A stretch of 9,540 bases of DNA, taken from contig DBXI01000041.1 in the NCBI GenBank assembly GCA_002309255.1, positions 1-9,540 of the forward strand, written 5' to 3'. The notes beneath the pieces are model-generated. The model made no database searches. It was given only the letters and a program-made list of their open reading frames with translations, and was not told the DNA's origin. This document shows positions 6,158 to 9,540 of the stretch, in pieces. Every line of letters starts with the position of its first letter. Positions within the stretch are counted from its first letter, which is position 1. Position numbers and translations under genes: made by a program. This DNA comes from Bacteroidales bacterium UBA1216. Its GTDB lineage: Bacteria; Bacteroidota; Bacteroidia; Bacteroidales; Paludibacteraceae.

Positions 6158-8251
6158 ATGAAAAGATTTACACTTCTTTTTGTCGCTCTTATGAGCCTTT
6201 CAATGCTTCGTGCCAATGTGATAACAGGTACGTGTGGCGACAACCTTGCATGGTCGTACGACACAGACAGCCGCGCGCTTGTTATTTCCGGTAGCGGAGA
6301 TATGCTTGATTACGGCAGTTACGATAGCCCTTGGAGCACTATTTCTGGTTCTATTTTATCCATAAGTTTGCCGGAAGGATTAACCTCAATTGGAGATCGC
6401 GCTTTTTACGATTGCGAAAGCGTAACTTCAATTACAATCCCCGAAGGAGTTACCTCAATCGGTGAATCTGCATTTAGCGGTTGTAGTTTTCCATCCATTG
6501 TTATCCCTAATAGCGTTGTTAACATTGAACAATATGCATTTGGCTGGTGCCGCGAATTATCCTTAGTTGTTCTTCCTAGTTCACTTACATATATACCATA
6601 CGGGCTATTTGTAGATGGATATAACCTCAAACAAATTACGATACCCGCATCTGTGACTGAAATAGGCTCCAATGCATTCCCTTACTGCGAAGACGTGTTC
6701 ATTGAGTCATCTACCCCTGCAGCCATCACTTCGAGCACATTTAAATCCGACGTCGTTCTTCACGTTCCTTGCAATAGTGTAAGTAACTATTTGGCCGCAC
6801 CTATCTGGCAGTTCTTGAATATCATGGGCATTTTGGACTACGACTTTACGCTTCACGCTGAAGAAGGCGGTACAGCTCGTATCACGAATAGCGTTTGTGC
6901 CGCCAATACCGTTGTCATTGAAGCGACAGCAGATGCCGGCTATCGCTTTAAGAGTTGGAGCGACGGCAACACCGACAACCCGCGTGCCATCGTTCTGACT
7001 GCCGACAAATCGGTTACGGCGCAATTCGAGCGTTCAACCACCTATTTTATGGTCAACATTTCAGGCTTCGGTTATATGGAAATACGAGACCTTGATCAGT
7101 CATATTATGGTCCAAACTGGTCGGGGCAAGTACTTGAGGGCACCGAGATCCGCTTTGAGGCGATCACCGATTGCGGCATATTTGTTGGCTGGAGTGACGG
7201 TTCGGAATATTCCTACCGCAATATTCAAATCACCTGCGATACAACAATTACTGCCAATTACACCGGCATTGAAACCTACCAAGTAAGTATCACCGCAGGC
7301 GAACACGGACAATTGAGCAATGAGTTTGTCGGCACTATGTCCTCTTGTGCTAATCGTTTTGATACAAGAGCAATCGCTGATGAGGGCTATCATTTTGTAG
7401 AATGGAGCGATGGCTATGAAGCTAGTTGGAGAAATTTTGAGATAATATCCAACCTTTCTGTTTATGCGATCTTTGCCAAGGGCGAAGAAGGTGGCAAGTT
7501 AGGTGAAACTCTCTATTGGGCTTACGAGGCTGACAAAAAGCAGATAACAGTTTCCGGTAACGGCGCAATGACCGAGCATGGCTATAGTTATGTCGGGTAT
7601 TTTGAAGAGAGCAGTTTTAGCGGAATAGAAAAAATTGTTGTAGAAGAAGGAGCAACTAATATCAGCAGAAGCATGTTCAAATCATTGCGTCAACTGCAAT
7701 CAGCCGAATTGGCAGCAAGTCTGGTTCGAATTGAGGAATCCGCATTCGAGGACTGCCGCAGTCTGACGAGCATCACATTCAGCACTCCGTCAGCATTAGA
7801 TTATATCGGCGACTGGGCATTCTACAACTGTCATGAGTTGGCATCAGTCATAATTCCGGAAGGCGTTACAACAATAGGCAAAGCAGCATTTTATGGTTGC
7901 TCGTACTTGCAGGAACTCAGTTTGCCGGCTTCCGTTCGGAGCATCAGCGATAACGCGTTTGCACTATGCAGCAGGCTGCAAAAGATCTCTGTTGATGCAG
8001 TTGTACCGCCGACTATTGCAGAAAAGACATTCTTTGAAGTAGACCTGAAAACGCCGGTTTATGTGCCGGAAACGAGTACGGACGCATATCTCGCTGCCCC
8101 GTATTGGGGACGAATGAATATTATCGGTGTCCATACAGACGTAGCGAACACTTCAGCTTCTGTTGCTCCCACTAAACAGATTATTAACGGCCAACTCCTC
8201 ATTCTCCGCGAGGGGAAGATGTATGATGTGCAAGGGTTGGAGGTGAAGTAA
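6158..8251 (+). CDS. Secreted LRR / InlB-B repeat protein, 697 residues
   Basis: This is a second predicted surface protein of the BspA type. A signal peptide is present (MKRFTLLFVALMSLSMLRAN). Residues 22-60 form the usual N-terminal cap (GTCGDNLAWSYD, LVISGSGDM). LRRs follow to about 195, and a closing segment with YLAAPIWQFLNIMGI ends at 225. Residues about 229-440 hold three InlB-B-like repeats, each with a W-S-D-G core (267-270, 345-348, 416-419) and ending near aromatic-rich strands. A second cap (LGETLYWAYEADKKQITVSG), more LRRs and a second closing segment (YLAAPYWGRMNIIGV) span 447-658. The last 23 residues match the tail of the other LRR protein (GQL-x-I-x-R ... Y-x-VQG). A binding or adhesion role is inferred from the family. 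No promoter is seen in the 60 bases before the start, and the nearest good one is at 5663-5694. It converges on the acetyltransferase gene with a 9-base gap and no separate terminator. Confidence 0.92.
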   Translation: MKRFTLLFVALMSLSMLRANVITGTCGDNLAWSYDTDSRALVISGSGDMLDYGSYDSPWSTISGSILSISLPEGLTSIGDRAFYDCESVTSITIPEGVTSIGESAFSGCSFPSIVIPNSVVNIEQYAFGWCRELSLVVLPSSLTYIPYGLFVDGYNLKQITIPASVTEIGSNAFPYCEDVFIESSTPAAITSSTFKSDVVLHVPCNSVSNYLAAPIWQFLNIMGILDYDFTLHAEEGGTARITNSVCAANTVVIEATADAGYRFKSWSDGNTDNPRAIVLTADKSVTAQFERSTTYFMVNISGFGYMEIRDLDQSYYGPNWSGQVLEGTEIRFEAITDCGIFVGWSDGSEYSYRNIQITCDTTITANYTGIETYQVSITAGEHGQLSNEFVGTMSSCANRFDTRAIADEGYHFVEWSDGYEASWRNFEIISNLSVYAIFAKGEEGGKLGETLYWAYEADKKQITVSGNGAMTEHGYSYVGYFEESSFSGIEKIVVEEGATNISRSMFKSLRQLQSAELAASLVRIEESAFEDCRSLTSITFSTPSALDYIGDWAFYNCHELASVIIPEGVTTIGKAAFYGCSYLQELSLPASVRSISDNAFALCSRLQKISVDAVVPPTIAEKTFFEVDLKTPVYVPETSTDAYLAAPYWGRMNIIGVHTDVANTSASVAPTKQIINGQLLILREGKMYDVQGLEVK

Positions 8252-8260
8252 ATTATCACA

Positions 8261-9088
8261 TTAGAGTTGTTGTTCCATCAGGATGTGCGGGAGGTCGGCC
8301 TCGATGAAGATGTCACCAACCGAGTGGAAGCCGCAACGTTCATAGAACGGGGCGGCTTGCGTTTGCGCATTCAGGCGGAGCGTGGTTGCACCTTGGCGTT
8401 TGGCTTCGGCGATGATGAGTTGCATGAGATGTCGTCCGAATCCTTTGCCTCGTTCGATAGTGAGCATGCGGCCGACAAGCATCGTGGCGGGTTCATCGGC
8501 AGGGAAAAGTCGTGCGTAAGCGATAACCTGACCGTGACGACGCAGCGAGAGGTGCGTGGCAAGCAAGTCGATGTCATCCTCGTCGAGATAGTGAATGTGC
8601 TGCTCGCAGACAAAGACGCTGAAACGGGCTTTCAGGATCTCGTAGAGATCAAGGGTAGAGAGCGCAGGAAACGGCAAAATCTGTAAGGTGACACCCTTGG
8701 GCAAAGTGAACGGCAAGGCGGCTTGCTTTGCTTGCTCTTCGGGCGACTCGGATTCGAGACGCATGTAGATGTCGAAAACGAACTGACGAGTGGTACCGTA
8801 CTTCTTGTCCGGGTTAGCAAGCGGGTATTTCTTGCCACGATTGTGTGCTTTGCGGAGTTTGTCGAATGAGGCGACTTGTGCCGGGTTGCCCATGATGACG
8901 TTTACCTTGGAGTTCACACGAGCGTACTTGGCACGATAAAGTAGCTGAGCTTCCGAAGGCGGTTTTGTATTAGGATTTTTTACTTTGTGGATGAACTCCT
9001 GCCCGTTGCGTATGCGGTGGATCTCATCAGAACTTTTAGAAAGTTTGCCACTTCGCAGCGAGCCGTCAATATTTCGTACTTTTGCCAT
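8261..9088 (-). CDS. ElaA-like GNAT acetyltransferase with basic N-terminal domain
   Basis: The C-terminal part (about residues 131-275) is a GNAT-fold N-acetyltransferase of the ElaA type, which moves the acetyl group of acetyl-CoA to an amine; the substrate is not predictable. Diagnostic features are YEILKARFSVFVCEQ (149-163), the acetyl-CoA pyrophosphate loop RGKGFG (213-218, fitting R-x-x-G-x-G), FYERCGF (248-254) and DLPHILM (265-271). ElaA proteins are normally about 150 residues long. Here an extra N-terminal region of about 115 residues is present. It is rich in Lys and Arg (RNGQEFIHKVKNPNTKPPSE at 27-46) and resembles small basic Bacteroidota proteins of unknown function. A Glu/Gln-rich linker (about 112-122) joins the halves. 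An internal ATG at codon 109 could give the GNAT domain alone. The first ATG is preferred because the basic region is continuous and coding-like. The gene has its own promoter at 9258-9289 and a leader of about 160 bases. It is cytoplasmic. Confidence 0.88.
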   Translation of the reverse strand: MAKVRNIDGSLRSGKLSKSSDEIHRIRNGQEFIHKVKNPNTKPPSEAQLLYRAKYARVNSKVNVIMGNPAQVASFDKLRKAHNRGKKYPLANPDKKYGTTRQFVFDIYMRLESESPEEQAKQAALPFTLPKGVTLQILPFPALSTLDLYEILKARFSVFVCEQHIHYLDEDDIDLLATHLSLRRHGQVIAYARLFPADEPATMLVGRMLTIERGKGFGRHLMQLIIAEAKRQGATTLRLNAQTQAAPFYERCGFHSVGDIFIEADLPHILMEQQL

Positions 9089-9103
9089 AATTTGAAGAGT
9101 TAA

Positions 9104-9128
9104 TATATATATACATAGTATATATATA
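9104..9128. repeat. AT palindrome just before the acetyltransferase start
   Basis: TATATATATA (9104-9113), the spacer CATAG and TATATATATA (9119-9128) form a perfect 10-base inverted repeat 15 bases upstream of the ATG at 9086-9088. In the minus-strand mRNA it could form an A-U hairpin close to the ribosome entry site. It may equally be a slippage-prone microsatellite. Confidence 0.7.
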
Positions 9129-9166
9129 GTATTTGTTGAAGAATCGTATATTCTGTAGTTTTATTG

Positions 9167-9210
9167 TATGGTTGTCCTAAGGTAATCCTATGGTTATCCT
9201 ATGGTAAAGG
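9167..9210. repeat. Four 11-base direct repeats in the acetyltransferase leader
   Basis: Units at 9167, 9178, 9189 and 9200 follow TATGGTTATCC: TATGGTTGTCC, TAAGGTAATCC, TATGGTTATCC and TATGGTAAAGG. Spacing is exactly 11 bases, about one helical turn. They lie between the promoter and the start codon, so they could be an operator array or an RNA feature. The fourth unit is the most degenerate. Confidence 0.75.
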
Positions 9211-9257
9211 CAGGTAAAAGGGTCGATGAACATGGGCATACTTTTCCTTAGTGAGCG

Positions 9258-9289
9258 CAAAGATACAATAAATATTTGACATTTGCAAA
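9258..9289 (-). promoter_or_regulatory. Promoter of the acetyltransferase gene
   Basis: On the minus strand TTTG (9286-9289, in TTTGCAAAT), a 20-base spacer and TATCTTTG (9258-9265) match the Bacteroidota consensus. Transcription would begin near 9250 and run through the 11-base repeats and the AT palindrome to the ATG at 9088. Confidence 0.87.
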
Positions 9290-9306
9290 TTTTTTCGTTA
9301 AACTTG
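9275..9306 (+). promoter_or_regulatory. Candidate divergent promoter overlapping the acetyltransferase promoter
   Basis: On the plus strand TTTG (9275-9278), a 20-base spacer and TAAACTTG (9299-9306, one mismatch to TAnnTTTG) form a second promoter, whose -33 region overlaps that of the minus-strand promoter. An imperfect 31-base palindrome centred on ATTTAAAT (9298-9328) covers its -7 box and expected start. AT-rich spacers yield such matches by chance, so confidence is moderate. Confidence 0.45.
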
Positions 9307-9312
9307 TACATT

Positions 9313-9480
9313 TAAATGCAAAAGTTAAAAAAAATGAAATATTTGTAAATAATTTGTCTTTTTTTTTGCAAAAAATGAATTTTTCTGCATAAGGGCGCGT
9401 TAAGGACTTGCCCCTATTAGAGTACGTTCATGCTGGACGAACCAAAACCAAATCAGCAACCATATGGCTGCTGATTTTTT
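9313..9480 (+). ncRNA. Candidate short non-coding transcript
   Basis: If the candidate promoter is used, transcription would start near 9313 and could end at the hairpin at 9451-9480, giving an RNA of about 168 bases. Only tiny ORFs lie inside it (for example 14 codons at 9430-9474). A GC-richer block at 9391-9445 stands out from the AT-rich surroundings, with short pairings GGGC/GCCC (9393-9396, 9410-9413) and GTTC/GAAC (9426-9429, 9439-9442). It resembles no RNA family that I can name. The block could instead be the trailer of a minus-strand gene beyond the window. Confidence 0.25.
9451..9480 (+). terminator. Intrinsic terminator-like hairpin
   Basis: AATCAGCA (9451-9458) pairs perfectly with TGCTGATT (9469-9476), and a CC/GG pair closes an ATAT loop. 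Six T residues run from 9475 to 9480. On the minus strand the stem is followed by TTTGGTTTTGG, so it may act in both directions, perhaps ending a minus-strand gene beyond the window edge. Confidence 0.7.
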
Positions 9481-9540
9481 ATACCCTCTGCACTCTTAGG
9501 CGGAGGCCGCTTCACCCGTTCCGTCGGGAGAACGCTCCGG

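Noticed and set aside
8267..8686. 139-codon open frame on the plus strand
   Set aside because: It is antisense to the GNAT domain, whose acetyl-CoA motif is clear on the minus strand; no promoter precedes it.
9430..9474. 14-codon ORF MLDEPKPNQQPYGC overlapping the terminator
   Set aside because: It is too short and ends inside the terminator stem. The NQQPYGC end arises on both strands from the palindrome itself.
9496..9540. Minus-strand frame ending in a stop at 9496-9498, possibly the end of a gene beyond the edge
   Set aside because: Only 14 codons are visible (SPDGTGEAASA end) and another minus frame is also open, so it cannot be supported. The terminator at 9451-9480 would fit such a gene.

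Overview
The window looks like chromosomal DNA from a member of the Bacteroidota, most likely the order Bacteroidales. The reasons are promoters of the TTTG-N20-TAnnTTTG type, no Shine-Dalgarno sequences, AT-rich spacers between genes of moderate GC, a V-type ATP synthase operon carrying a DUF2764 gene, and two large BspA-type leucine-rich repeat (LRR) surface proteins.

Layout. (1) Positions 1-1915, minus strand: the start of a V/A-type ATP synthase operon in the order subunit E, DUF2764 protein, subunit A (cut by the window edge), read from a strong promoter at 2016-2047. The two gaps inside this operon carry copies of the short repeat AGTCGAAAGATAAAAG. (2) Positions 1916-2155: AT-rich spacer holding that promoter; no convincing terminator for the upstream LRR gene is visible. 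(3) Positions 2156-5509, minus strand: a secreted 1117-residue LRR protein made of four 7-LRR super-repeats of about 166 residues, then four short tandem modules and a short C-terminal tail. (4) Positions 5510-6157: a 648-base intergenic region with divergent promoters. On the plus strand it holds a possible 39-codon gene, two small hairpins and a long nested foldback at 5936-6122. (5) Positions 6158-8251, plus strand: a second secreted LRR protein (697 residues) built as LRR cassette, three InlB-B-like repeats, LRR cassette, and the same type of C-terminal tail. (6) Positions 8261-9088, minus strand: an ElaA-like GNAT acetyltransferase fused to a basic N-terminal domain of unknown function. 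It converges on the second LRR gene with a 9-base gap. (7) Positions 9089-9540: the acetyltransferase leader (AT palindrome, four 11-base direct repeats), its promoter, a partly overlapping divergent promoter, and a terminator-like hairpin at 9451-9480 that could close a short non-coding transcript. Nothing assignable is visible in 9481-9540.

The energy-conversion operon and the surface proteins appear functionally unrelated. The two LRR genes are divergently arranged, share a C-terminal tail pattern, and are probably displayed on the cell surface or secreted. The least explained part is 5695-6157: the second LRR gene has no obvious promoter of its own, so it may be read from the promoter at 5663-5694 through the small ORF and the foldback. 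This is inference from sequence alone.
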